The notes beneath the pieces are model-generated. The model was not told the origin of the DNA. It did not search any database and saw nothing but the letters and a program-made list of their open reading frames with translations. The position numbers were made by a program, and so were the translations under genes. Source: CAZIKF01 sp964539825 (GTDB taxonomy: Bacteria > Muiribacteriota > UBA6191). Taken from it: a DNA stretch of 64,000 nucleotides. The stretch covers positions 1 through 64,000 of the forward strand of contig CAZIKF010000014.1 of assembly GCA_964539825.1 (NCBI GenBank). The letters are read 5' to 3'. Below, piece by piece: positions 42,638 to 51,918 of the stretch (position 1 is the stretch's first letter; every line of letters starts with the position of its first letter).

Positions 42638-43960
42638 ATGCGGGCTGTTGATGTTATTCAGAAGAAGCGGGATGGGGTGGAACTCTCCTTTGAAGAAATG
42701 AAGCACTTCATAAACGGTTATGTGGCTGGTGAGATTCCCGATTACCAGGCTTCCGCTTTTATGATGGCCTGTTGTTTTCAACCCCTAAGCCCTCGAGAAA
42801 CTGCCGATCTCACGGAAGTTATGCGCGTATCTGGAGATACCATCGATTTCAGTAGTGAGATTCCAGGCTATACCGTGGACAAACATTCAACCGGCGGGGT
42901 AGGAGATAAAACTACCCTGGTTTTGGGTCCCCTGGTGGCTGCCTGCGGTGTTGTCGTGGCAAAAATGAGTGGGCGGGGTCTTGGTCATACCGGGGGTACA
43001 TTGGACAAACTGGAAGCAGTGAAGGGTCTTCGTACCGAACTGGAGCGCTCTGAATTTATTAAAATCGTCAATGAAGTTGGAATTGCGGTCTGTGGACAGA
43101 CTGGTAATGTGGTTCCCGCGGATAAAAAGCTTTACGCCTTACGTGATGTGACTGCCACTGTTGAAGATACAGCCCTCATTGCCGCCTCAATCATGAGTAA
43201 AAAGCTAGCCATTTCCAACAAGGGTCTAGTCCTTGATGTGAAAACGGGTAAGGGTGCCTTCATGAAAACCATGGACGGAGCCCTGGGTTTAGCCAAACGT
43301 ATGGTTGAAATCGGTACCTTAATGAACAGGGATGTGATAGCCCTGGTGACCGAGATGGGATTACCCCTGGGTTCTGCGGTAGGTAATGCCCTTGAGGTAC
43401 GTGAAGCCGTACGAACTCTGGAGGGTGAAGGACCGGAGGATCTCCTTAAGCTATGCGTCGAACTTGGCGCACCGCTTCTGATGATGGGGGGAATCGCTGA
43501 AGATTTAGACCAGGGGCGCGCGAAAATTCGCGAAGCTGTTGAAAATGGTAGTGGTTTAGAGCGGCTTGAGAGAATGGTTGTGGCCCAGGGCGGGAGTGTT
43601 CAGTCCCTTCATAATTTAGTGATCTCTGACACTGTATGTGAGTTGGAGAGTCTTGAAGATGGTTGGATCGAAGAGATGGACGCCCTGTCCATTGGGCTGG
43701 GAGCGATGAAACTGGGGGCGGGACGGGAGACCAAGGACGACATTATAGATCTTAGTGTTGGTTTGGAAATCTTGAAAAAAGTGGGTGATCGGGTTAGGAA
43801 AGGGGAATCGTTGATGCGAATTTATTATCGTAAAAAGGAAGGACTTCCCGAGATCATGAATCAACTGCGCGAAGCGATCAAATCTTCACATTCCGAGGTT
43901 AAACCTCCTCCCTTGATTCTGGCTGAAGTCACGGATAAAGAATTGATTCGATTCGATTGA
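42638..43960 (+). CDS. Pyrimidine-nucleoside (thymidine) phosphorylase
   Basis: The 440-aa enzyme of the NP-II family shows DVIQKKRDGVELSFEE, the phosphate-binding VDKHSTGGVGDKTTL, AKMSGRGLGHTGGTLDKLE and MSKKLAISNKGLVLDVK. It cleaves thymidine/uridine with phosphate to the base and (deoxy)ribose-1-phosphate. The ATG at 42638 is chosen because GGGGAG is 7 nt upstream; a GTG-type extension to 42599 is less likely. DeoA versus Pdp specificity cannot be told here, so no symbol is given. It is followed 2 bp later by hutH. Confidence 0.92.
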   Translation: MRAVDVIQKKRDGVELSFEEMKHFINGYVAGEIPDYQASAFMMACCFQPLSPRETADLTEVMRVSGDTIDFSSEIPGYTVDKHSTGGVGDKTTLVLGPLVAACGVVVAKMSGRGLGHTGGTLDKLEAVKGLRTELERSEFIKIVNEVGIAVCGQTGNVVPADKKLYALRDVTATVEDTALIAASIMSKKLAISNKGLVLDVKTGKGAFMKTMDGALGLAKRMVEIGTLMNRDVIALVTEMGLPLGSAVGNALEVREAVRTLEGEGPEDLLKLCVELGAPLLMMGGIAEDLDQGRAKIREAVENGSGLERLERMVVAQGGSVQSLHNLVISDTVCELESLEDGWIEEMDALSIGLGAMKLGAGRETKDDIIDLSVGLEILKKVGDRVRKGESLMRIYYRKKEGLPEIMNQLREAIKSSHSEVKPPPLILAEVTDKELIRFD

Positions 43961-43962
43961 TT

Positions 43963-45504
43963 ATGACTTCCGCGCTGAACCAAATGATTCTTGATTCAAA
44001 GCCTCTTAACTCTTCAAAGGCCTGGGAACTGATGACCAACCCTGGCGTGGATGTGGGGTTGTCCTCTGAAACCGTAGAGAAGATTAGGAATTCCCGACAG
44101 CGTGTGGAAAAGGTCTTGAATTCAGGCGAAACTGTGTATGGAATCAACACAGGCTTTGGTGCCCTTGCCGAGGTGCGTATATCGGACGAGGATTTGCTCA
44201 CCCTACAGGGCAACCTGATTCGTTCCCACTGCGTTGGGGTTGGCAGAGATTTTCCAGATCAGATCGTACGGGGTATTCTATTATTGCGTGCCCACACATT
44301 ATCCTTGGGTTTTTCAGGGGTTAGGGTAGAAGTGGTAGAGCAGATCCTGTCCCTTCTTAACCACAACATACTGCCAAGAATTCCTCGAATCGGCTCCCTG
44401 GGGGCATCTGGTGACCTGGCACCATTGGCCCATATGAGTCTGGCTCTGCTGGGAGAGGGCGAGGTCCGTAAGGATGGAGAATTAATACAGGCCAGCAAAG
44501 CTCTGGGTGACCTGGGATTGGCCCCGCTTGTTCTTGAAGCCAAAGAAGGGCTGGCTCTGATCAATGGAACCCCGGTGATGTGTGCTATAGGCGTTGAGTG
44601 CATTGAGCGGGCAAGGATTTTAATCAAGTCTGCCGATATCATCGCGGCCATGTGCCTCGAGGCTCTCTCTGGAACCGATCAGGCCTTTCTTCCCCGTCTT
44701 CATGAACTTCGTCCTCATCATGGTCAAAGGCTTAGCGCGAGAAACCTTTATAATCTCTTACAGGACTCAGCTCATCGGGAATCTCACCGGGATTGCGGCA
44801 GGGTGCAGGATGCTTATTCCCTACGCTGTATACCCCAGGTGCATGGTACTTGCTATGACGCGTTTTTTCGTACGCTGGAGACCCTGGAAATTGAGATCAA
44901 TTCGGTGACTGACAATCCGATCGTACTTGAGGATGCTATCATCTCATGTGGTCATTTTCATGGAGAGCCGGTATCCATGGTTCTTTGCTACCTGGCCATG
45001 GGACTGTCTGAGCTAGCCTCCCTCTCGGAGCGCAGGCAAAATCGATTGATGAATCATCATCTTTCCCATCTTCCACCCTTTTTGATAGAGAATTCCGGTC
45101 TCAATTCCGGTTTAATGATAGCTCACTACACTTCTGCCGCGTGCGTTTCTGAAAATAAGGGCTTAGCCTATCCTGCGGTAGTGGACTCCATTCCAACCTC
45201 GGCTGACCAGGAAGATCACGTGTCCATGGGGGTTACATCCGCCAAGAATTGCCTTCGAATCATTGAAAACTTGGAATCTGTACTCTCGATTGAACTTCTA
45301 ATGGCGGCACAGGGCCTGGAATATGCCTCAAAACCTGTATCTGCGAGCTTGCAGAATGTTTTTGAGGAGCTGCGTGAGATTGTTGAACCGGTGGATCGTG
45401 ATCGAGTTTTTAAGGGAGATATTGAAAATGCCCGGAATTTCTTACGCTCCGGAAGGCCAGTGAAGTTGGTGGAATCATCACTTGGTAATCTGATGAAAGA
45501 ATGA
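43963..45504 (+). CDS. hutH: Histidine ammonia-lyase
   Basis: The 513-aa enzyme has the autocatalytic MIO cofactor triad Ala-Ser-Gly at 148-150 in GSLGASGDLAPLAH. Other family motifs are YGINTGFGALAEVRI, NLIRSHCVGVG, INGTPVMCAIGV, VQDAYSLRCIPQVHG, TDNPIV and SADQEDHVSMG. It deaminates histidine to urocanate. No other hut genes are next to it, so the pathway is either encoded elsewhere or the protein belongs to a related aromatic-lyase function. A TTG at 43957 is also in frame; the ATG at 43963 is preferred. Confidence 0.92.
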   Translation: MTSALNQMILDSKPLNSSKAWELMTNPGVDVGLSSETVEKIRNSRQRVEKVLNSGETVYGINTGFGALAEVRISDEDLLTLQGNLIRSHCVGVGRDFPDQIVRGILLLRAHTLSLGFSGVRVEVVEQILSLLNHNILPRIPRIGSLGASGDLAPLAHMSLALLGEGEVRKDGELIQASKALGDLGLAPLVLEAKEGLALINGTPVMCAIGVECIERARILIKSADIIAAMCLEALSGTDQAFLPRLHELRPHHGQRLSARNLYNLLQDSAHRESHRDCGRVQDAYSLRCIPQVHGTCYDAFFRTLETLEIEINSVTDNPIVLEDAIISCGHFHGEPVSMVLCYLAMGLSELASLSERRQNRLMNHHLSHLPPFLIENSGLNSGLMIAHYTSAACVSENKGLAYPAVVDSIPTSADQEDHVSMGVTSAKNCLRIIENLESVLSIELLMAAQGLEYASKPVSASLQNVFEELREIVEPVDRDRVFKGDIENARNFLRSGRPVKLVESSLGNLMKE

Positions 45505-45539
45505 AAGAAGGAAAGCCAACAAGGTGATATGATGAATTG

Positions 45540-45909
45540 GGCTTGAGGTCCGAGCACTCGCGGAGGAACCCAGGTTCCTTCGAGGAAAGTCCGGGCTCCA
45601 TAGGGCAGAATGCCTGGTAACGCCAGGGCGGAGTGATCCGACGGAAAGTGCAACAGAAAGGATACCGCCAGCCGAGATCTTGCGATTTTGGTTGGTAAGG
45701 GTGAAATAGTGAGGTAAGAGCTCACTCGCTTCTCGGGTGACCGAGAGGTGCGGTAAACCCCATTCGGAGCAAGATCGAGCAGGTGAGGTGAGGCGGCCCG
45801 CTGATCACCGGGTTGATCGCTAGAAATTCGTGGTGACGCGAATTCAAGATAGATGAGTGTTGCGGGAGTAAAATCCCAAACAAAACCCGGCTTACAGGGC
45901 CTCAAGCCT
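45540..45909 (+). ncRNA. rnpB: RNase P RNA (bacterial type A)
   Basis: The 5' GGCTTGAGG (45540-45548) pairs with the 3' CCTCAAGCC (45901-45909) to form helix P1. Universally conserved blocks are present: GAGGAAAGTCCGGGCTCC, CGGAAAGTGCAACAGAAAG with GATACCGCC, GGTAAGGGTGAAA, GGTAAACCCC, AGATAGATGAGTG and ACAAAACCCGGCTTACAG. The RNA is the catalytic part of the enzyme that matures tRNA 5' ends. It sits between hutH and phoH. A long minus-strand frame across it is spurious. Confidence 0.96.
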
Positions 45910-45968
45910 CCTAAACCGAAAAGTAAACTAAATGGGTTTGGGCATACTTAATGCTGAACGGAGCGCAG

Positions 45969-47291
45969 ATGAAAAAGTACTTCGTCTTGGATACCAATGT
46001 TCTTTTACACAGTGCTGAGTCCTTGTTTTCTTTCAAGGACAACCATGTGGTTCTGCCTCTGCAGGTAATCGAGGAACTCGACCGCTTTAAAAAAGAACCT
46101 GATGAGAAAGGGCGTAATGCCAGGGCTGTCGCCAGAATTCTGGACAACCTCAGAGCCAAGGGACCACTATATGAAGGAGTGGAGACCGAGAGCGGGGGTT
46201 CGGTCCAGGTACTGACGGATTTTGAGCTGACCCTACATCCAGGCTTGGATCGGTCGGTTACCGACAACCAGATTATCGGTGCTGCCCACTACGTGAGAGA
46301 TCATATCGCTCGGTCCAAGAAGGGGAAGAGATCCTCTGAAGTGATCTTCGTTTCTAAGGATCTAAATGCCAGGATCAAGGCTGACGCACTGGGAATTCTG
46401 GCCGAAGATTATGAAACGAACAAGGTCAATTTCGATGAACTCTACCGCGGGTGGGATAATTTGGAAGTTGAGGAGACCGAGCTTTCAAAATTCGAGGAAA
46501 CAGGATTCCTAAAGGTGGATCCAGACCGCTACCAGGCTAACGAGTACCTGATACTCAGTACAGGTAAAGAAGAGATGCTGGGTAGATTTGATGTGCAGGC
46601 AGGCGGCATCGTAGCCCTAAAAGAGGGATACTCAGCGCCCTGGGGGATCCAGGCGCTAAATCACCAACAAAACTTCGCGCTGGAATGTCTTCTGAACAAG
46701 AAATTTCAGCTCGTGAGCCTGGTTGGCCAAGCCGGAACGGGAAAAACTCTGCTTGCTCTCGCGGCAGGTCTACAACGTACCATCGACGATTTGTCCTATA
46801 AGCGCATTCTGGTATCAAGACCCATCATGCCCCTCGGTAAGGACATTGGATACCTTCCCGGAAGCAAAGAAGAGAAACTCACCCATTGGATGCAGCCTAT
46901 TTTTGACAACCTGAACTTCATCTTCGACAATTTCATCTCCGATGGCCTTCCCTCAGAACACCTCGAACTCCTGCTCAGAAATGAGAAGATAAGTCTTGAG
47001 GCGTTGACCTACATCAGGGGGCGCTCTATAGCCAACCAATGGTTAATGATTGATGAAGCGCAGAATCTTACTCCCCATGAAATCAAAACAATCATTTCAA
47101 GGGCTGGAGAAGGAACCAAGGTTATTATTACTGGCGATCCCTACCAGATAGATAATCCTTACCTCGATCCTTCCAGCAATGGTTTGACCTATCTTGTAGA
47201 GCGGTTCAAGGGTCAAGAGATTTTCGGAACGGTGATGCTTAGCAAATCAGAAAGATCCAAATTAGCGTCGCTTGCTGTAGAACTCCTATAG
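45969..47291 (+). CDS. PhoH-family ATPase with N-terminal PIN domain
   Basis: The 440-aa protein starts at the ATG 45969 after GGAG. The N-terminal PIN nuclease domain (about 1-140, FVLDTNVLLHSAESLFSF, LQVIEELDRFKK, VTDNQIIGAA, FVSKDLNARIKA) keeps its acidic residues. A linker leads to the PhoH ATPase (Walker A VGQAGTGKTLLAL about 254, SRPIMPLGKDIGYLPGS, Walker B WLMIDEAQNLTPHEIK about 358, TGDPYQID). This PIN-PhoH (YlaK/PhoH2) fusion is widespread and is proposed to act as an RNA helicase/nuclease. It follows rnpB directly. Confidence 0.92.
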   Translation: MKKYFVLDTNVLLHSAESLFSFKDNHVVLPLQVIEELDRFKKEPDEKGRNARAVARILDNLRAKGPLYEGVETESGGSVQVLTDFELTLHPGLDRSVTDNQIIGAAHYVRDHIARSKKGKRSSEVIFVSKDLNARIKADALGILAEDYETNKVNFDELYRGWDNLEVEETELSKFEETGFLKVDPDRYQANEYLILSTGKEEMLGRFDVQAGGIVALKEGYSAPWGIQALNHQQNFALECLLNKKFQLVSLVGQAGTGKTLLALAAGLQRTIDDLSYKRILVSRPIMPLGKDIGYLPGSKEEKLTHWMQPIFDNLNFIFDNFISDGLPSEHLELLLRNEKISLEALTYIRGRSIANQWLMIDEAQNLTPHEIKTIISRAGEGTKVIITGDPYQIDNPYLDPSSNGLTYLVERFKGQEIFGTVMLSKSERSKLASLAVELL

Positions 47292-47358
47292 CCTCCGGGA
47301 AGAGGGTATTTTTGGAGAAACGTCTATTGATGCATCTTTCGCCCTTTAGGTATGTCTA

Positions 47359-47395
47359 ATTCTCTCTTCCCTCTTCTCTCTCCTCTCTTCCTCCC
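47359..47395. repeat. Homopyrimidine tract upstream of the pilin cluster
   Basis: About 37 nearly pure C/T bases lie on the plus strand just before the first pilin gene. The block contains ATTCTCTCTTCCCT (47359-47372), which recurs twice in tandem at 48658-48685. Confidence 0.55.
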
Positions 47396-47431
47396 CATAT
47401 GAGTTATACTAAAAATACCAACGGGATTCTT

Positions 47432-48496
47432 ATGAAATGGCGCAACCAGGGTAATTCCTCCAAATCGGGCTTATCGCTTGTGGAAATCGTTGTTGCCGCG
47501 GCAATTCTGGTGACCTTCTTGCTTCCCGTTTTCGGTCTGTACCTGATGAATACCCGCAGTACCGAATATACAAGTTCCTGGTCTGTGGGGATAAATATCG
47601 CCCAAAACGTGATGGAGCGTTTGATTTCTGAGGATGTTCCCTTCCTTTCAATGGATTCCACTGGATTTTCTGGAGGAACCAAGAGTCTGTCCGGTCGTTC
47701 ACAGATGGATTTTCGCGGCGGTTTTGGCACGATGAATTTCAGTAATTATCGTCTACCTACTATTCTGGGTGCCAGTGGCGGAGGTGCTTATCGCCTGGAT
47801 TCTGAAGGAGATCGTATCATCGTTAAGCATGGAATTTCCTTCAAGGTAATGGTCTGGGTAGGGATTTATGCGGATGACCTAAATAGTCCTGATCCAGGAT
47901 CTCCCGGACTTTCCTACAAACATAACGCTGAACCTGAATCGGAAATGACCTTTTCCTATTACCCCAATCCCTGGTTTGATTACAATAATGATTGTGCTGA
48001 AGATAATGCCTCGGGAGAGAGCCTTTCAGCGGATCTCACAGACGTGAATTCACCCAGTACCTGTGCGGGAACTAAGGGGAGACCCCTGAACCCCTATGGG
48101 CAAAAAGCTGGATGGGAAGCAGATCCAAGCAAACCTCATTACAATGTGGTGGATGATCCCATGGATGACAGGTATCGCCATGGCTTTCCTATCCCCGGGG
48201 GGGCAAATTGGTCAGAATCCTCCGCCGGTAATACATGGCAAAAAGAACAAGACGGTACCGATTCGATCTCCAATGTAGCTTTGCATAATGGACCCTATTT
48301 TGTTCGCTATGAGGACAAGGCGTTTCATAACACGGAAGATTTAGATGGAGCTGATGGGGACGATGGGGGGTTCATGAAGATTATTGTAGGGTTAAAGTGG
48401 ACCCCGCGAGGGCCTGGGGGAGCAGGGGCATCCCGACGAGATCAGGAATATTATTTGGTTTCCTTCAAGGCAAACCTTCAGGCACAGGTGAATTGA
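47432..48496 (+). CDS. Type IV pilin-like/minor pseudopilin protein
   Basis: The 355-aa protein (ATG 47432, GGGA 5 nt upstream; an ATG at 47399 is also in frame) has a prepilin signal with cleavage after Gly: SKSG|LSLVEIVVAAAILVTF, with Glu at +5. A hydrophobic helix is followed by a large, unrecognised globular domain rich in Asn, Asp and Gly (about 150-355), larger than classic major pilins. It resembles PilV-type minor pilins in the N-terminus only. It is the first of three consecutive prepilin-like genes. The prepilin peptidase and assembly ATPase are not in this window. Confidence 0.8.
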   Translation: MKWRNQGNSSKSGLSLVEIVVAAAILVTFLLPVFGLYLMNTRSTEYTSSWSVGINIAQNVMERLISEDVPFLSMDSTGFSGGTKSLSGRSQMDFRGGFGTMNFSNYRLPTILGASGGGAYRLDSEGDRIIVKHGISFKVMVWVGIYADDLNSPDPGSPGLSYKHNAEPESEMTFSYYPNPWFDYNNDCAEDNASGESLSADLTDVNSPSTCAGTKGRPLNPYGQKAGWEADPSKPHYNVVDDPMDDRYRHGFPIPGGANWSESSAGNTWQKEQDGTDSISNVALHNGPYFVRYEDKAFHNTEDLDGADGDDGGFMKIIVGLKWTPRGPGGAGASRRDQEYYLVSFKANLQAQVN

Positions 48497-48504
48497 GTCT
48501 CATA

Positions 48505-48691
48505 CAGTGAGACGGAAGAGAAAAGAGAGAAGAAAGAAGTGAGAATGGGAAATTCTAATTGAATTGAGAAAGCCTAAACTAGAGATGGAAAAGCGTAGAA
48601 AATCAGAGAGTCTAGCTCAGGATGGTCAACCGCGAGACAGGTTCGCGACGAGCCATCATTCTCTCTTCCCTATTCTCTCTTCCCTATTCCC
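48505..48691. repeat. Polypurine/polypyrimidine-flanked structured region
   Basis: A purine-rich tract (about 48511-48545) and a pyrimidine-rich tract (48658-48691) bracket this region and are partly complementary. Between them a stem GATGG/CCATC encloses CGCGA/TCGCG (about 48620-48657). The pyrimidine tract is a tandem duplication of ATTCTCTCTTCCCT at 48658-48671 and 48672-48685, plus a partial third copy. Confidence 0.5.
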
Positions 48692-48704
48692 ATCCCGATT
48701 CAGG

Positions 48705-49634
48705 ATGCCAGAATCAACAAGCTTTTCCAGGTTGCTATGTTTACGACGGAATCGGGGAGTAACCATCATCATGGTCATTGTCATTGGGATGATTCTGATG
48801 GCGCTTGCCATCATCCTCATGACTACCTCTGGCGGTACCAAGGAAAATATTTTTGAGCTCAAAGAAAAGTACCAGGCGAGGTTTCTGGCCCTGGGAGGTC
48901 AGCAGCACGCATTGTTGAAGTTTCGTCTTCTCCCTACCCAGTTCTATGACGCGGCGGCATATGCCATCGGTAAAAATCCTTATTACGACTTTACCCGCCC
49001 AATGGATCGCTATAATAACCCGGGACCGATGTTCTTCACCGGGACAGTCCCTGTACCTACCTATGTGGAAGACGCATCTGGGAGGCAGGTTCCCCTGTTA
49101 TCAAGAGATGATAATTGGGCTTTTACCCCTGCCGATCGAGAATTTAAGGGGGCTATGGCCACCCACCTGAATCGCTTTCTAAAAGATATTCGTTCCGGTT
49201 ACCCGGAAGGCAATGGAGTGATTGTGCTGAATTCAGACTCCCATGAAGACAAGGCCATGGGGAATAATTGGAGAGATCCCTATAATGGCAGCTATTTTGT
49301 GGACAGGGTCTTTATTTTTGGATCCCAGGGCTCCCTGAGTTATTCCACCGATTCTGTTTTGGTATCCTGTCGGGGAATTGCCCAGAGAGCGGGACAGGTA
49401 TCTATAATTCCACAACCTGATGGAGCGGTCAGGGACCTGACCCGACAGTACTTGAGATTTTCCACGACTCAGGCCGGTAGCGGGTTTGAAGGTCAAACTG
49501 ATGTTGCGTTTTCGAACCAGGAAAAATTTGAGTTCCTGGAGAAATATGAGGCGGACCTGGCCAACCCGGATCCAATGAGTTCAGCACGGGGCGAGGCAGT
49601 GACTGCCACCTACGAAGTACAGAGGGAAAAATGA
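48705..49634 (+). CDS. PilX/GspK-like minor pilin
   Basis: From the ATG 48705 the product is 309 aa. The leader (about 18 residues, basic LCLRRNRG) is followed by VTIIMVIVIGMILMALAIILM, a prepilin-type helix that lacks the Glu at +5, as PilX- and GspK-type minor pilins can. The rest is a mixed domain not recognised by family. Longer in-frame starts at 48564 (TTG) and 48585 (ATG) would give an implausibly long leader across the repeat region. The start is uncertain. Its stop overlaps the next prepilin start (ATGATG at 49631). Confidence 0.7.
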   Translation: MPESTSFSRLLCLRRNRGVTIIMVIVIGMILMALAIILMTTSGGTKENIFELKEKYQARFLALGGQQHALLKFRLLPTQFYDAAAYAIGKNPYYDFTRPMDRYNNPGPMFFTGTVPVPTYVEDASGRQVPLLSRDDNWAFTPADREFKGAMATHLNRFLKDIRSGYPEGNGVIVLNSDSHEDKAMGNNWRDPYNGSYFVDRVFIFGSQGSLSYSTDSVLVSCRGIAQRAGQVSIIPQPDGAVRDLTRQYLRFSTTQAGSGFEGQTDVAFSNQEKFEFLEKYEADLANPDPMSSARGEAVTATYEVQREK

Positions 49635-50581
49635 TGTCACGAAATCGATCCAGGGCAGCGTTTACCCTTGTAGAAATCCTTTTTTCAGTAGCGATCATGG
49701 CCTTTGTGGGTACCATGCTCGCTAAGCTTCTGCTACGAAGTACCAGGAGTTTCAACTCCAAGTTATGGCGTCAGACTTCCAACAAAGAAATTGATCGAGC
49801 GATCCAGAAAATGCAGAAATTTCTAAAACTCGCAACCTATCCTAGTGAAAACACCTTCAAGGGAGTCCTCAGGGATCGATCCGATAATTTTTCCATGCTT
49901 ATTTACGATGAAAATCTTTCCCTGGGGGAGGCTTATTCGAAGAATACCAAGAACCTGGTCAAGGACGAGGAGGGTTCAGGTACAGTCAATTTTGATTCAG
50001 CAGCGGCCGATTATCGATATTTTGGTTCAGGCATCAAGGATGATTGGACGGCTGAGGATTTTGCCAATCGTTATGATAATACCAATGTTGAGACGGATGT
50101 TATGAGTTGGACAAGCTGTCAGGCCGGGTACCAGGGTATTCCCGGTTTTGCTGATGTGAAACCACGTTGTGGGAAGCATCGTCTCTTTTTGCGTAACCGC
50201 TCTCAAGTACAGCGGGCCAGTCCCGAGACTTATAAATTTTTTCAGGATCTCTTCCTGGAATCTAGCTTTTGTATTACCAAAAATGTGGTGCCTGTGGGAG
50301 GGAATAAAGGATATTTAATGGGACAGGGACAATATGGATGTCAGAATTCGGACTACATTGATAGTCGGGCCCCTACCTTGCATAATGACGAGCTAGCCAT
50401 GGTAGGAATCAAGCTATTGGCGCGCAATATAGCTACTGTTACAATCTATCATTACCAAAAGCCAAATGATCGCTCTACGACGGTAGGAATTGATATGGTA
50501 GCGGTGGCTCCTCATTACGGAACCGAGGTGATCAAGAAAAGCACGCAGGCTAATGTCTCTCTTAGAGTCTTGCCGCAGTAA
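49631..50581 (+). CDS. PilW/GspJ-like prepilin
   Basis: The 316-aa protein has a class III signal, RSRAA|FTLVEILFSVAIMAF, with Ala at -1 and Glu at +5. A soluble domain of about 280 residues follows, including Cys-containing loops (TSCQAGYQG, VKPRCGKHRLFLRN, SSFCITKN). It starts inside the previous gene's stop, so it is translationally coupled. The PilW/GspJ family call rests on the N-terminus and on the neighbouring minor-pilin genes. Confidence 0.78.
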   Translation: MMSRNRSRAAFTLVEILFSVAIMAFVGTMLAKLLLRSTRSFNSKLWRQTSNKEIDRAIQKMQKFLKLATYPSENTFKGVLRDRSDNFSMLIYDENLSLGEAYSKNTKNLVKDEEGSGTVNFDSAAADYRYFGSGIKDDWTAEDFANRYDNTNVETDVMSWTSCQAGYQGIPGFADVKPRCGKHRLFLRNRSQVQRASPETYKFFQDLFLESSFCITKNVVPVGGNKGYLMGQGQYGCQNSDYIDSRAPTLHNDELAMVGIKLLARNIATVTIYHYQKPNDRSTTVGIDMVAVAPHYGTEVIKKSTQANVSLRVLPQ

Positions 50582-50692
50582 ACTCTTACCGATATTTACC
50601 AGAGAGGGTTGGATTGAAACATCCAAGTGTTCAAATAATTAGACCAAAGATAGAGAATCCACTAATGAACCAAAGAACAGTCGAGGTTTGAG

Positions 50693-51433
50693 TTGGCCAA
50701 GAAGTGGCAGGACGTTGAATTCGTCGATTATAAGGAGCGTCAAAAAAGGCGCCGGCTTCGTAAACGCGAAGCGGTTCAGGAAGAGCTGGCTTCCTCTGTA
50801 GGATCACGTATGAACGTGACCTTGATCATTGTGGTGGTCCTACTATTTACCGGGGCGTTTGGGGCTTTGTTCTATGTGATGCTGGAACAGAGAGAATTTG
50901 AAGATGATCGTACCGGGAAAATGTATGTAGAGATAAGAAACTCCTCTGGGGAGGTTCGATTTCGACGCTACGAAGTAGATGATTTTCAGCCAATTGGAGA
51001 GCAAAAGAAATTCCAATCCGGTTTTTTCCAGACAGGCGATCAATCAAATCTGGAGTTGATCACTTTTGATGACACCCTCTTAAAAGTTCGTTCCGAATCC
51101 CAGTTCACATTGGATTCGATTGAGATTTTTTCAGGAAATCAGCGCACGAAGACGAATCTTACCCTTGATTACGGTGAAATTATATTTGATTCTCGAAGGT
51201 CCGCAGGAGGGCTTTTAGAGCTGCATGTATCAAAGGCTGAGATATATGCCGGACAGGCTTTATTCAAGGTGGAATACTTCGGTGATGAAATCAGGGTAAA
51301 GATGTCACAAGGGGTGGCAAGGGTAGAAGGCTTTGGGACTAGCCGGGAAATTACATCTGCTGAGTACGTGCAGATTTCTAATGATTCCATGTCTCTCCCA
51401 GCAGGCTTCAATCCACTTTCGGAGAACTGGTAA
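50693..51433 (+). CDS. Membrane-anchored FecR-like protein
   Basis: The 246-aa protein starts at a TTG (GAGG is 5 nt upstream). A basic cytoplasmic N-terminus (about 1-40) is followed by one transmembrane helix (about 41-62, NVTLIIVVVLLFTGAFGALFY). A periplasmic FecR-like beta-domain follows: ELITFDDTLLKVRSESQF, TNLTLDYGEIIFDSRR, ELHVSKAEIYAGQALFKVEY, VKMSQGVARVEG. FecR domains often sense or transmit envelope signals, but no ECF sigma gene is adjacent. The stop overlaps the next gene by 1 bp. Confidence 0.75.
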   Translation: MAKKWQDVEFVDYKERQKRRRLRKREAVQEELASSVGSRMNVTLIIVVVLLFTGAFGALFYVMLEQREFEDDRTGKMYVEIRNSSGEVRFRRYEVDDFQPIGEQKKFQSGFFQTGDQSNLELITFDDTLLKVRSESQFTLDSIEIFSGNQRTKTNLTLDYGEIIFDSRRSAGGLLELHVSKAEIYAGQALFKVEYFGDEIRVKMSQGVARVEGFGTSREITSAEYVQISNDSMSLPAGFNPLSENW

Positions 51434-51903
51434 TGCGCGCTGATGATGTAAAGAAGTTTGAGCTCTTCAAGGACCTGGAAGAAATAGAGATCAAGAAGCT
51501 TCTACAATTTGCAAAGGTAAAGCAGTACACGCGTGATGAGGTAATCTTTCTACAGGGTGATCCTGGTTCAGGGCTCTTTCTAATTCTGCGCGGAGTGGTT
51601 GAGATTTATATCGAACCCGGTGGAAACAGAGTCTCATTAGCAAAGCTCAAAGCTGGCGAATTCATGGGTGAAATGTCACTTTTCGGAGACGGAAATCAAA
51701 CTCGTACAGCATCAGCACTTTCCTTCGAGCCAGTTACGGCTGTAATGATAAGCACCGTAGATTTTAAGAAACTTCAAACTTCAGGTCCCAAAATTCTTTC
51801 AAAAATCCTTCTTCGGCTACTGATGAGCCTTGCCAGGCGATATGACAATTTAAAGTCCGAATTTCATTCCGTACGGGAGCAGATTGCGGGGGCTCAAGGC
51901 TAA
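51433..51903 (+). CDS. Stand-alone cyclic-nucleotide-binding protein (first of tandem pair)
   Basis: The 156-aa protein consists of a single CNB domain (about 10-120). It contains VIFLQGDPGSGLFLILRGVVEIYI and the phosphate-binding cassette GEFMGEMSLFGDGNQTRTASA, retaining the Glu and Arg typical of cAMP/cGMP binding. No HTH is attached, unlike Crp. A C-terminal helix (about 130-156) could mediate dimerisation. It overlaps the FecR-like gene by 1 bp. Confidence 0.85.
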   Translation: MRADDVKKFELFKDLEEIEIKKLLQFAKVKQYTRDEVIFLQGDPGSGLFLILRGVVEIYIEPGGNRVSLAKLKAGEFMGEMSLFGDGNQTRTASALSFEPVTAVMISTVDFKKLQTSGPKILSKILLRLLMSLARRYDNLKSEFHSVREQIAGAQG

Positions 51904-51918
51904 ACCATGGAGATGTAA

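Noticed and set aside
45216..45905. Long minus-strand frame of 229 codons across hutH and rnpB
   Set aside because: It runs antisense to RNase P RNA and the hutH end. Its sequence has no recognisable family and the RNA gene explains the region.
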